DNA from: Pseudoalteromonas sp. T1lg23B
GTDB lineage: Bacteria; Pseudomonadota; Gammaproteobacteria; Enterobacterales; Alteromonadaceae
Length of the DNA: 64,000 nt
Assembly (NCBI RefSeq): GCF_002964665.1
Contig: NZ_PQBZ01000042.1
Coordinates: forward strand, 714,961 to 778,960
Reading direction: 5' to 3'
The notes under the pieces were generated by a model, which saw nothing but the letters and a program-made list of their open reading frames with translations, was not told the DNA's origin and made no database searches. The number at the start of each line of letters is the position of its first letter. Positions within the stretch are counted from its first letter, which is position 1. The translations under genes were made by a program, and so were the position numbers. Shown here piece after piece: positions 55,758 through 64,000 of this stretch.

Positions 55758-58700
55758 CCCGCCTCCAACAACGTATTCATCGGTAATGTCACTGCTTGTG
55801 CGCCACCGCTATCACCGCCAGAAGGCGTCTCGCTGCTAGCCCTTATAAACGTAAAGTCGTGTTTGCTGGCGGGCACAAAAATCGCATTATCAGCGCTTGG
55901 CGAAATCGTATCGGTTTGCGATGTTGTTTGTTGACTCGCAGGCTGTTCCTGCGCTGAAACAGTTGGTTCCAGCGAAGCTAATAGCAATGAAACATCCAGT
56001 TTTTGAATCGCTTCTATTTGACTAAAGCTGGCAATATATGCCGCTAAACTTGCTTTGCTCAAACCACTGTTTAAGCAGTACTGTGGTTGGCTGGACGCTA
56101 TCCAAGGTGCCAAATAAATATTCACTCCGGCCGTCAGAGCTAGGTTTAAATCGTTAATGTTGGTGTCTTTGCTGACCACCAGCTCCGCCGTGATAACAAT
56201 TGTTTCATGCGCCAAGTTACTTACCTTGACCTGCGTCATAGCCGATACTCTGGCCGTTAAATAATCAGTGATCTGTAACTGATACGCCTTAGGCATAACC
56301 GGAGTAAAGGCATTCGCTTGCTCGGGTGAGGTATAATGCTGCACCACGCCGAGCGACACGGTCCCCGCTCGTGAAGAGGTCAGCAACTTCACATAAAAAA
56401 GCCCACTGTAGGCTTGCCGTGCAAGCATGCAATAGTCCCAATCACTGCTGGCTCGATTTTTAGTTTTCAATCTCAAACTAACACGCTGCTCAAACTGACT
56501 GGTATTTTCAGCAGAGCGCCCCACCATAGAGGCAAATGGTTGTGTGACTTTACTAATTGCTGCAATTTTCGACGCAGGGGCGGTGATCTGTTCGGCCTGT
56601 ATGCTAGGCACAGTTCCAAGCGGTAAAGCAATTGGTGTACAGCGCTGTACTTTGACCGCTTGCGTATTGCAATACACACACTGCACTTTTCTGGGCGTTT
56701 GTTGTGTCAACATCAACCAAGTCGTGTTGGTTACCTTGCCCTGAGGTTTTGGCCACAGCGGCGAATCTAACGCCACGTCTTGCATGAGATCCAATTCAAT
56801 GATGCCAGAGCGAGTCAACGCACGGGTTTCATCCTCCAACACATTCACGGCTTTCCAGCCTGTTTCACTCCAATAAAAAATATCAACCTGATTAGACTGA
56901 AGATCACCACTGATATCTTGAGCTAACTCCACAAACAAGCTGACTCTGCATGGCGCTTCAACCTGTGCTAATTGCATATATAAACTCAGCGCTGGTTGGC
57001 TTACTCCCTGAAATAATGCCAAACCCTGCGGGTTATCCGACACAGGTTGTTGCGCCAATTGTAAGGTTGGCTCAGCAGGTATTTCAGGCTGCAACTGTAA
57101 AGCACGGTCATCAACACTCGGCTTGGCTTGACCAGCTAGTTGGCAAAAATACTGATACGTTTGCCAAGGCCCTATATGTTGCAGTGCAAACCCTTGCTGT
57201 AAATTCATCGTAGACGATGTGAAGTCAATGCTCTGCTGGGCTTCATAGGTCATGGCTACGCGCTTAGCCTGTAACTGTAGTGGCGGGTTAGGCATCGGCT
57301 CTAGTTTGCCTTTATTCGAGCCTAACAACTGCGCTACCGAGTGAAACACTTTGGTAATAATCGAAAATAGTCCTGATAACGCAATCAGGGTTTGCGCATT
57401 TTTCAAGCTAACATTATTGACGACCGCGCCATAGAGTTGATCACCAAAGCCTTGTGCGGGCCCCGTGAGTGTCATTCTTACGCTTGGGTTCTTATTGCTG
57501 GCAATATCTGTAGCCTTGATATTTGCGCATTGCAATGCTGTGGGGAGTGTAAATACAAACTCACTCGACTGCGCGTTAATGGTTTGCTCAGATTTCCCGA
57601 CGGTCTGTGCGAATAGCCCATTGCTAGTTTGTAGCGGCACTGAGTTGCTACCCGCGTCATTAGGTGTAGGTTCAGCCGAGGTACTATCTGCGGCTGACAA
57701 TTCGTCAGATTGGTTGACTGGCAAGGCGTCTTGACCTTGCAAATCAAGCCCCAAGGTGGGCTCTTTACGTTTACTCAAATCTAAAAGTTCATCGGAGCCA
57801 CTGCCCTGAGATGTGGCCTGAGACGTCATCAAGTCCGATGGTAACGTCAGCATCGCCGTTGCATCTTGCCAACCCGAAGATTGCATTACGCTCCAAGCAA
57901 CAGTAAACACACTATTTGTGTAAGCAACCGCATCGCTGACTTGGGCTTTGTTATTCTTGATGTAGTCATTGTAAGCACTGTAATAGACATTAAAATCGTC
58001 CGGTACATTATCCCAATCAACACGCACCTTAAGGGAGGTGACGGGTTTTGCAAAAGCTTCTGGGTAACTGACATAAAAATGACTATCAACTTGAGGACGC
58101 GTGCCAAGCAAGTACATTGCCTTGTTGTTCGTCAACAGGCCGTTGTCATTGCTTGGCGCCAACAGCTCACTGTCATGCACTGAAACATTAATCGAAAGAT
58201 TCAATAGCCGTGGTTGTGATTGTAAATTAACGCTGTTGGGCAACATCACTTTACAGTAGGGCATGCTCAAAGGGTAATCTGGTTGAGGTTTTGCAAACGT
58301 CGTTATCGAAGCGAAACTGCTGCTAAAGGTTAAGGTCAGTTGTAGCTGTTTAGCGCTAGGCGAAGACCAAAGCGCTGAACTGACTTGGCTGGTATGCGTC
58401 AGCGCGTCATAAGGTAAAATATCCAGCCAACCTTTAGCTCCTGATACAGCGACCTGCGCATTGGCATAATCAGCCAGCACAATCTCATTGGCAAAATTAA
58501 AAGTGAGAATGACCACTCGCTCGCCGGCATTTAAAAACAGCATATCACTGGCTAGCGCAAACCCTTGCTGAACTTTCTCTCCCTGTTCACTGGCAAACCA
58601 ACTGCTGGATAACACTCGCCCCGTTTGGTCGGTTCGAACTAAGTTACTGTCAGCAAAGGTTTGTAAGTATTGCTGCTTGTCATTGCTTGGGGGATTAGTA

Positions 58701-59776
58701 GCGCAGTAACTCACACCGAACATTGCAATGATAGAAGTGTGGTTAAGCTCCGTTTGCTGAGTGGTTGCAAATAACACCGCAGATTTGTCAGGATAGGTAC
58801 CCGCCGTAAAAGTGGTTCCCTGAGCCAACTCATAGCTTGAAGCTGATTTATCTAATGTTAGGCACAGGTAGGTATAGTCTGGCTGTGCTTGTGCGGGCAT
58901 TTGTTTTAGTAAATTCTTATAGTAAAAATCCAGATGCTTTTGGGCGTATTGATTAAACTCTTGCTGTGAATACTCCAATAACTGATTCGCCACGATGATC
59001 AGACTGGTATCAGGAAAGTCGTTTTGTTGTACGACCATTTCGTAAAATGCAGGTTTAGCACTTTGGATCACCTGAACAAAGAAGCGATAAATCTGTTGAT
59101 ATATTTGTTCTAGCCTCTGCAAGGCCTCCAAAGGGCTTTGCGCATCGCTGGTATTTTTGCTGCGCTTATTGATGAACCAGTTCGGATTAAAATCACTAAA
59201 GCGTGAGTCACTGGGTTTGGGTATGCACCCTGCTAGCTTGCTCGACAAATAATCTTGGAGCGCTAAACGCTGCCAGAGTTGTTGGCTTATCCCGCCTGTG
59301 ACTTGCTGTAAAATATAGTCGCGTAAGTCAAAGTCTACGGTACTTTGTTCTAAATATTCCACCCAACTATTGATGGCTTCAAAGACCTGATCGATAACCA
59401 AGAGTAACTGAGATATACAATGATTATTTAGATTCGGCGGCAAGCTTAATGGGGGTTGTTCGCTACTACTATCTTGTTGGTCTAACCAGTGTTTTACTTT
59501 CTCCAAAGACCCTATTATTTGATTAAACCTAAAGTACATAGGTTGATAAGCTGTTTTGCTGATCACCGCCAGCAATATCACCGGATCTTTGAGCACGACA
59601 GAGCGCCAGTCACCCACAGGCTGGTTGTGCTCATTGTAAAACAGAATTAACTCTGACAAGGATGCAACGAATGCTAGGCGATCACGAATATCACGCCCAT
59701 CCAAGGCGATAGCGCTCGGATCTAAGCGAGCATTAAGCTGCGCCTGCATTGTTACAAAGTCGAGTCGATTATGCAC
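55754..59776 (-). CDS. Large baseplate protein, gp6/J-like (Afp11-like)
   Basis: A 1340-residue protein in the Afp11 position, after gp25. It is mainly beta-rich with an N-terminal helical segment (about 1-300, containing YNEHNQPVGDWRSV and LLKQMP) and a region from about 300 (YTYLCLTLDKSASSYELAQGTTFTAG) that resembles baseplate J/gp6-family sequences. A Ser/Thr/Gln/Asp-rich linker lies at about 680-740. The large size is typical of Afp11 in marine systems. Start and stop overlap both neighbours (8 and 4 bases), so translation is coupled throughout. Confidence 0.87.
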   Translation of the reverse strand: MHNRLDFVTMQAQLNARLDPSAIALDGRDIRDRLAFVASLSELILFYNEHNQPVGDWRSVVLKDPVILLAVISKTAYQPMYFRFNQIIGSLEKVKHWLDQQDSSSEQPPLSLPPNLNNHCISQLLLVIDQVFEAINSWVEYLEQSTVDFDLRDYILQQVTGGISQQLWQRLALQDYLSSKLAGCIPKPSDSRFSDFNPNWFINKRSKNTSDAQSPLEALQRLEQIYQQIYRFFVQVIQSAKPAFYEMVVQQNDFPDTSLIIVANQLLEYSQQEFNQYAQKHLDFYYKNLLKQMPAQAQPDYTYLCLTLDKSASSYELAQGTTFTAGTYPDKSAVLFATTQQTELNHTSIIAMFGVSYCATNPPSNDKQQYLQTFADSNLVRTDQTGRVLSSSWFASEQGEKVQQGFALASDMLFLNAGERVVILTFNFANEIVLADYANAQVAVSGAKGWLDILPYDALTHTSQVSSALWSSPSAKQLQLTLTFSSSFASITTFAKPQPDYPLSMPYCKVMLPNSVNLQSQPRLLNLSINVSVHDSELLAPSNDNGLLTNNKAMYLLGTRPQVDSHFYVSYPEAFAKPVTSLKVRVDWDNVPDDFNVYYSAYNDYIKNNKAQVSDAVAYTNSVFTVAWSVMQSSGWQDATAMLTLPSDLMTSQATSQGSGSDELLDLSKRKEPTLGLDLQGQDALPVNQSDELSAADSTSAEPTPNDAGSNSVPLQTSNGLFAQTVGKSEQTINAQSSEFVFTLPTALQCANIKATDIASNKNPSVRMTLTGPAQGFGDQLYGAVVNNVSLKNAQTLIALSGLFSIITKVFHSVAQLLGSNKGKLEPMPNPPLQLQAKRVAMTYEAQQSIDFTSSTMNLQQGFALQHIGPWQTYQYFCQLAGQAKPSVDDRALQLQPEIPAEPTLQLAQQPVSDNPQGLALFQGVSQPALSLYMQLAQVEAPCRVSLFVELAQDISGDLQSNQVDIFYWSETGWKAVNVLEDETRALTRSGIIELDLMQDVALDSPLWPKPQGKVTNTTWLMLTQQTPRKVQCVYCNTQAVKVQRCTPIALPLGTVPSIQAEQITAPASKIAAISKVTQPFASMVGRSAENTSQFEQRVSLRLKTKNRASSDWDYCMLARQAYSGLFYVKLLTSSRAGTVSLGVVQHYTSPEQANAFTPVMPKAYQLQITDYLTARVSAMTQVKVSNLAHETIVITAELVVSKDTNINDLNLALTAGVNIYLAPWIASSQPQYCLNSGLSKASLAAYIASFSQIEAIQKLDVSLLLASLEPTVSAQEQPASQQTTSQTDTISPSADNAIFVPASKHDFTFIRASSETPSGGDSGGAQAVTLPMNTLLEAG

Positions 59777-60218
59777 CTTGTGCCCTCACTGCCAAGTTAG
59801 TGCCTTCCAAAATTGAGAATGGAAATACATGGTTGTGACGCGTGTTTGTTTGCTTGATGGTATACACAACAGTTATCACCACAAGCGACTCCTCACCCGT
59901 GGTGTAATCAACAAGCACATCGTCTACCGAAATTCTTGGCTCGTCATTGAGTAGGGTGTAACGCACTGACTTTTCAATCTCTTCTTTGAGCGTGGCATCT
60001 TGAGAGCGAAACAAAAAGCTGCTGAGTTGGCTCCCGTAATACGGAAGCAAACTACGCTCGCCACGCCGCGTTTGTAGGATCAAATCTATCGACTGATTAA
60101 TGTTGTCCACCCCTTCGTTCATCGCAACCTGACTCGAGACGCTAGAAAAAGTAGGTGGAAATTGCCAGCCTCTGCCTAAAAACTGGCTCTGATGTGCTGA
60201 TGTTGGTTTATCACTCAT
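59769..60218 (-). CDS. Baseplate wedge protein, GPW/gp25 family (Afp9-like)
   Basis: A 149-residue gp25-family protein. FLGRGWQFPPTFSS, then NINQSIDLILQTRRGERSLLPYYGSQLSSFLF and the RISVDDVLVDY segment, are the gp25/lysozyme-like baseplate signature (E/D-I--SI--IL-T--GER---P-YG--L). It nucleates the baseplate-sheath junction in contractile systems. It starts 3 bases after the PAAR gene stop. Confidence 0.93.
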   Translation of the reverse strand: MSDKPTSAHQSQFLGRGWQFPPTFSSVSSQVAMNEGVDNINQSIDLILQTRRGERSLLPYYGSQLSSFLFRSQDATLKEEIEKSVRYTLLNDEPRISVDDVLVDYTTGEESLVVITVVYTIKQTNTRHNHVFPFSILEGTNLAVRAQGA

Positions 60219-60221
60219 TCG

Positions 60222-60524
60222 TTACCCTCCAATCATCACCGTAAAATCTCCCAAAACAATGGAGCCACCATGGGCGGTATTGTCACCAATGCGCGCCGCT
60301 GGCATACCGCCAATAAATACGGTTGCCGAGCCTTTAATAATGGTATCGGGAGGACCTACGCAGACCAGCATGTCGCCCACTCTGGCTGCGGGTAATTTGC
60401 CAATCAGCACCGTGGGGCACCCAGGCCCTATGATCGGCCCGCCAACATGAGGAATTGGTGGTACGCCCGGCGTCACCATCGGGCATTCATGAAAATCGGT
60501 AAGTCTGGCTGCTGGTGGCATCAT
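60222..60524 (-). CDS. PAAR-domain spike tip protein (Afp10-like)
   Basis: A 100-residue PAAR protein. It starts PPAARLTD, has the GP-CPTVLIGKLPAARVGD repeat and the second GSATVFIGGMPAARIGDNTAHGG, and ends with the DFTVMIGG strand. PAAR proteins cap the VgrG-type spike and sharpen the tip. It lies between the spike and gp25 genes, an exchange of order relative to the Afp cluster (afp8-afp9-afp10), in which gp25 comes first. Confidence 0.95.
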   Translation of the reverse strand: MMPPAARLTDFHECPMVTPGVPPIPHVGGPIIGPGCPTVLIGKLPAARVGDMLVCVGPPDTIIKGSATVFIGGMPAARIGDNTAHGGSIVLGDFTVMIGG

Positions 60525-60533
60525 TTCATCCTG

Positions 60534-62318
60534 TTAATTAATCATCACGATAGCGCCTTTGAGCGTCAGCTCTGCACCGCCTTGCACCTGCGCAGTTGCT
60601 GAGCCTTTTGCGCTAAACTGCACATCAGCTTCGGCATTCACATTCAGCCCAGACACTTTCACATCGCCTGACTCTGCCTGCACATTGACGCCCATGGCAC
60701 CTTTGATATTGACCGACTGATCAGCCTGAATATTGATGCTTTTAGGGCTTTTCATATCAATACCTGATTCACTCATCAGGATGCTGTTTTCATTTTGATC
60801 TGAGATCTTTATTTGCTTATTTTTATCATCCAACACTATGGTGTTGTTGGCATCAGTGGTAATGGTGAGAATGCTTTCTTTATCGTCAAAGATGATCCGC
60901 AAATTGCTTTTGGTAACGATGGCTTTTTTACTGTTGTCTGAATCTGGTGTTAGCTCGCTATAGGGCTTGCGGTTCTCGCTGTAAACACTGCCGATAATAA
61001 TAGGAAAACGGGGGTCTTGATTTAAAAAGCCCACTATCACTTCATCCCCTATTTCGGGTAGAAAGAATGCGCCACAGCCACTACTGGAGTAGAAATTGGT
61101 TAATCTGGCCCACACCCCTTTACCCTCATCGTTATAAAGGGGTAATTCGACTAAAATTCGATACGCATTGTCAGGGTCTTCGTCAATTTTCTTAACAGTA
61201 CCGTTATATAAGCCGCCAATTCCGGGCAGCAGCCCAGCGGCTTCGGGCGCTGTAACGTCATGTTCTTGTACAAACCACACTGGTGACAACCCCAGTTCCA
61301 CCGTAGTAAACCAGTTACCTTCAGAAAAATCGTGCTCAACACTGGAAATAAAATGATCGCCGTTAAAGCGGCCTCCCATGCCTGCCAATGTCAGATATTT
61401 GCCAACCTGAGCCTTCGCGTTGCCTTGAAAACGTGCATCACCAGTGATTTTAGACAGCTCGCTTTTGAGCATTTGTCCTTTGGCCCATTGAGTCAAATTA
61501 TCGTTATCGACCGCTGCGGTGGTTTGCAACTCAAACTCAGACAGCCCCACTACTTCTGCTAATTTTTTGCTACTTAGATTACCCGCCCCAGACACCGAAT
61601 TGCTGGCTGTTGCTGAGATTATTGCTTGTGATTTAGCATCCCAAGCACTTGATTTAACTTCACTTAGCTGAGTAACACTGTTGAGCTGAACATTAATATG
61701 ATAAAGGTCGTCACCATAAGTGACAGTCATGACCGAGCTGGTATCATCGGTTGGCGAGAACACCGATACTTTGGAGTTGATGGTACTGACCACCATACTG
61801 TTAACCTCAGCTCGACTTAGTAAAAAATCCCAGTCGGAGGTGTAATATTGCACCAACTCAGGTAGCTCAACGGATGTACTCGACACATCAGCGCTGAGAC
61901 TATACTGGCCAATTAAGGTGCTCATAACGTCGCTGTCTTTTTTCTTTTGATAGGCAGAGTTTTTTCGGCCAACAGTCATTTTTATTGCTTTATCACGACA
62001 CTCAACATTCAACATTGGTCCAGCACCTGGGTTGACCTGTATCATCTGCTTAGTCACAATGCCGGTAAATACGGTACTGTTAGTACCGTCATATCCCAGC
62101 GCAATACTGATCTCATTCCCCGGCACAAAGGTACTAGAACTGCTGACAGCAAAGCCCTCTTTTGAAGGATTTCCGTCCAAGACTTGGATGGTCGCGTAAG
62201 CGACCCGATTGATGTCTTGTCTGATCACGACGCTGTGAACTTGCACCGTATCTGGAATCGTCGACCCTTGTGACTTGATTTCCAGCGTTGCTACACCACC
62301 GTTGCTACTATCACTCAT
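60534..62318 (-). CDS. VgrG-like spike protein (Afp8-like)
   Basis: A 594-residue spike protein combining gp27-like (about 1-350, HSVVIRQDINRVAYATIQVLDG... ), gp5 OB-fold (about 360-450, GLYNGTVKKIDEDPDN...YRILVELP and FFLPEIGDEVIVGFLNQDPRFPIIIGSVY) and a C-terminal beta-helix with repeats such as SINIQADQSVNIKG and VNAEADVQFSAKG. This is the VgrG/Afp8 layout. It carries the PAAR tip encoded next. Overlaps the upstream LysM gene by 4 bases. Confidence 0.95.
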   Translation of the reverse strand: MSDSSNGGVATLEIKSQGSTIPDTVQVHSVVIRQDINRVAYATIQVLDGNPSKEGFAVSSSSTFVPGNEISIALGYDGTNSTVFTGIVTKQMIQVNPGAGPMLNVECRDKAIKMTVGRKNSAYQKKKDSDVMSTLIGQYSLSADVSSTSVELPELVQYYTSDWDFLLSRAEVNSMVVSTINSKVSVFSPTDDTSSVMTVTYGDDLYHINVQLNSVTQLSEVKSSAWDAKSQAIISATASNSVSGAGNLSSKKLAEVVGLSEFELQTTAAVDNDNLTQWAKGQMLKSELSKITGDARFQGNAKAQVGKYLTLAGMGGRFNGDHFISSVEHDFSEGNWFTTVELGLSPVWFVQEHDVTAPEAAGLLPGIGGLYNGTVKKIDEDPDNAYRILVELPLYNDEGKGVWARLTNFYSSSGCGAFFLPEIGDEVIVGFLNQDPRFPIIIGSVYSENRKPYSELTPDSDNSKKAIVTKSNLRIIFDDKESILTITTDANNTIVLDDKNKQIKISDQNENSILMSESGIDMKSPKSINIQADQSVNIKGAMGVNVQAESGDVKVSGLNVNAEADVQFSAKGSATAQVQGGAELTLKGAIVMIN

Positions 62319-62992
62319 GACCGCTCTCCTTGACTACGTAACGGTGGCGCGCTCAATACACTGCCTGCTTTTATATTTCTTAGTTTATTCAACTGATTAA
62401 ACGCACCAAGTTGCACATATAAGTCTGGGTCTTGATAAACCTGTTGGCTGATTTGTGGCAAACTATCCCCTTCAACAACAGCGATACGGTGGGTCAGGTC
62501 CGGTGATTTTTTATCTTCTTCTTTGGCAGCGGTAGAGGGGTCTAAATAAGAGGTAAAACGTAACGATACCTTAGCACGCAGTGCGGTGCCATCCGGTTTG
62601 AAAAAGGTGTAGTTAGTATCAAATGCAGTCAATACGCCCTGAAACGACAGCCCTTGCCCCCAATACACAGTGACGTAGTTTGGACGGTGTATATCGCCGT
62701 TATAGGTGTATACCACTTTTTGTAATTGATTGAGTTCAGTAGGCATGTCGGTACGCGTAGAATCAACAACGCCAGTGCAATCAACCACTAGATCAAAACT
62801 TAGTTTTTCACCGGGCGTGGAACGATATTTAGAAGAAAGCTTTCCAGAGTCTGGTGCCTGCTCTTCATTATAATTAATGCTACGGTCCAGCTTAATTTGC
62901 TCCGGGTTGAGCATAACAACATACTCATCGACCTTAGAGGTAAATTTCTCATCGCTGTATGCGACTATGCGCATTTTCTTTAAACTACCCAC
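62315..62992 (-). CDS. LysM-containing tube-baseplate protein (gp53/Afp7-like)
   Basis: A 225-residue protein. N-terminal region (YVVMLNPEQIKLDRSINYNEEQAPDSG) followed by a C-terminal LysM domain (RIAVVEGDSLPQISQQVYQDPDLYVQLGAFNQLNKLRNIKAGSVL). This is the Afp7/gp53-type adaptor that sits between inner tube and spike. It starts 28 bases after the DUF5908 gene and overlaps the spike gene by 4. Confidence 0.92.
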   Translation of the reverse strand: MGSLKKMRIVAYSDEKFTSKVDEYVVMLNPEQIKLDRSINYNEEQAPDSGKLSSKYRSTPGEKLSFDLVVDCTGVVDSTRTDMPTELNQLQKVVYTYNGDIHRPNYVTVYWGQGLSFQGVLTAFDTNYTFFKPDGTALRAKVSLRFTSYLDPSTAAKEEDKKSPDLTHRIAVVEGDSLPQISQQVYQDPDLYVQLGAFNQLNKLRNIKAGSVLSAPPLRSQGERS

Positions 62993-63020
62993 GCCTCTAT
63001 CTCCGTGCTTAAATAATGCC

Positions 63021-63191
63021 TTAGCGCTCTAACATTTTTTGTCGCTGCTTAAGGCCAAGCTGCTTGACGCACTCTTGTACAATTTGCTGTTTAAGCTGCT
63101 GCAATTGTTGTTCTGTCAATTCATGTCCCGACGTTTCTTTGTGACTTTGAATAGCGGTTTTAATCACCAGCTCTCTGATTTCAACGGCCAT
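63021..63191 (-). CDS. DUF5908 small protein (Afp6-like)
   Basis: A 56-residue protein starting MAVEIRELVIKTAI, typical of DUF5908, with a helical, Gln-rich C-terminus ending KMLER. It lies between the tube and LysM genes, the Afp6 position. It may be a small adaptor or chaperone; its job is not known. Too short to be noticed without looking at the gap, but coding is supported by position and by the family N-terminus. Confidence 0.85.
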   Translation of the reverse strand: MAVEIRELVIKTAIQSHKETSGHELTEQQLQQLKQQIVQECVKQLGLKQRQKMLER

Positions 63192-63229
63192 GCGCTAACT
63201 CCTCTTCTTGCTGTTGTGCTTAGTACACA

Positions 63230-63706
63230 TTACGCGTACAAGTCCATTTGTGGTGAGCGACTGTCTTCAACTTCAAAATATCGGTAGGAAAACTCGAGTG
63301 TTTCTATAAATACCTCACCATCTTGTGATTTCAGGTCACTCGCCGACCACTTAACAGGGTAGGCGGCGATAAAATCCCACTGCATACTGACGTTGCCCTT
63401 TTCGTCCAATAACCGCACTTTAATGTCTTTGGTTTGAATAGGATTCGCCAATCCATCGTCCAGCGTATCTTTTACCCAGGCAATTAACGAAGATTCATCC
63501 GTTGTCACGCCTCGCTTGAGCACCAGATTTGAAAAGGTTGTCATGGTGGGTAGACGATATTTAAAGCGGTTTTCACCACCACAGACCACATCCTCACTGC
63601 CAAGCTCCTTGCTCAATCCCAGTACCTCTTGAAAAGCAGCATCACTGCTGCTCATCCCTGAGATTGAAACGCTGAAGTAAAAGCTGGTTTGTAGATTATG
63701 AGCCAT
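63230..63706 (-). CDS. Inner tube protein, gp19-like (Afp5-like)
   Basis: A 158-residue phage-tail-tube protein. Pattern: SFYFSVSISGM at the start, LPTMTTFSNLVLKRGVTTDESSLIAWVKDTL, KVRLLDEKGNVSMQWDFIAAYPVKWSASDLKS and ETLEFSYRYFEV, which is the gp19/Hcp-like tube signature. It would form the base ring of the inner tube next to the baseplate. Overlaps the upstream tube gene by 11 bases. Confidence 0.93.
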   Translation of the reverse strand: MAHNLQTSFYFSVSISGMSSSDAAFQEVLGLSKELGSEDVVCGGENRFKYRLPTMTTFSNLVLKRGVTTDESSLIAWVKDTLDDGLANPIQTKDIKVRLLDEKGNVSMQWDFIAAYPVKWSASDLKSQDGEVFIETLEFSYRYFEVEDSRSPQMDLYA

Positions 63707-64000
63707 TGGTCACAATCAACTGTTCATGCGCTATTTCTAACGTATCAACGGCTACTTCGTTACCATCCGACTTCAAATCTGTACCTGTGATTTTGGTCGG
63801 CCACGCATTATTAAGCTGCCATTGCATGGTGGTTTTACCATCCTGATCAAGTAATTTGATCAGCACCGTGCGACGCTTAATGGTGTTCATTTCAATTTCA
63901 TCCATCCACTTCCAGAAATTGTTGTCATTCACAAAAATGCCGCGCTTCATGGTGATATTGCCGTACTTAGCAATACCTGGCATTTTGATTGTGGAGAACA
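63696..64000 (-). CDS. Second inner tube protein, gp19-like (partial, runs off the window)
   Basis: The C-terminal about 101 residues of a tube protein; translation continues beyond the right edge because the reading frame is open before MPGIAKYGNITMKRG (FSTIK precedes it). KYGNITMKRGIFVNDNNFWKWMDEIEMNTIKRRT, LIKLLDQDGKTTMQWQLNNAWPTKITGTDLKS and DTLEIAHEQLIV follow the same pattern as the next protein, so the two are paralogues. ATG at 63983 is internal. Sheath genes are expected further upstream. Confidence 0.93.
   Translation of the reverse strand, partial: FSTIKMPGIAKYGNITMKRGIFVNDNNFWKWMDEIEMNTIKRRTVLIKLLDQDGKTTMQWQLNNAWPTKITGTDLKSDGNEVAVDTLEIAHEQLIVTNGS

Noticed and set aside
41259..64000. 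Type VI secretion system
   Set aside because: VgrG, PAAR, gp25 and an AAA+ ATPase occur in both, but there are no TssJ/L/M, TssK or ClpV genes, and the DUF5908, LysM adaptor, tape-measure and Afp11/12-type proteins are specific to extracellular systems.
41259..64000. Complete contractile prophage or tailocin
   Set aside because: No lysis, capsid, terminase, integrase or phage regulator genes; the AAA+ ATPase and DUF4157 protein point to an eCIS.
1..64000. CRISPR array, tRNA or rRNA genes
   Set aside because: No regularly spaced repeats, and no tRNA- or rRNA-like sequence was noticed on either strand.

Overview
The window looks like chromosome from a marine gammaproteobacterium, most likely Pseudoalteromonas or a close relative. 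This is judged from the gene families present: ExeM-type extracellular nuclease, PKD/chitin-binding protease, lipase with its foldase, L-amino-acid oxidase, integron cassettes with VCR-like attC sites, and an extracellular contractile injection system. No rRNA, tRNA or CRISPR array was seen.

Region 1 (1-3530) is the end of a chromosomal integron array. Two complete cassettes can be delimited because the first seven bases of each are the exact reverse complement of the outer box of its own attC: GTTAGGC/GCCTAAC for cassette 1 and GTTATAT/ATATAAC for cassette 2. Cassette 1 carries a DUF262 + HEPN-nuclease pair, probably anti-phage. Cassette 2 carries a secreted trypsin-fold protease. A third cassette is cut off by a cluster of direct repeats and a REP-like palindrome.

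Region 2 (3532-37284) is a mosaic of mostly single metabolic, envelope and secreted-protein genes: two PhzF-like proteins, two DUF998 membrane proteins, an acyltransferase, GNAT enzymes, cytochrome b561, an unknown membrane-protein/lipoprotein pair, a decayed serine recombinase, an MBL-fold enzyme, the lipase-foldase operon, a lipoprotein amidohydrolase, a chymotrypsin-like protease with PKD and chitin-binding modules, a putative outer-membrane barrel, ExeM nuclease, beta-lactamase-fold hydrolases (one frameshifted), and a flavin amino-acid oxidase followed by a thiamine-diphosphate 2-keto-acid decarboxylase. The last two would together convert an amino acid to an aldehyde.

Region 3 (37366-41110) holds an unannotated 51-residue GG-leader peptide resembling a lanthipeptide-type RiPP precursor, a frameshifted heme-binding-like protein, an M24 peptidase and a SpoIIAA-like protein.

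Region 4 (41259-64000, minus strand, continuing past the right edge) is an Afp/PVC/MAC-like extracellular contractile injection system. In transcription order: two tube proteins, a DUF5908 protein, a LysM tube-cap protein, VgrG-like spike, PAAR tip, gp25, two large baseplate proteins, a 1666-residue tape-measure-family protein, two helical proteins of unknown role, a 281-residue protein with a gasdermin-like sequence pattern, an AAA+ ATPase, a 91-residue protein and a DUF4157 protein. The last two share an N-terminal LADNR motif and are the best cargo candidates. Sheath genes must lie beyond the right edge. The possible gasdermin-like component and the shared motif are the most novel points in the window; both are inferences from sequence pattern.
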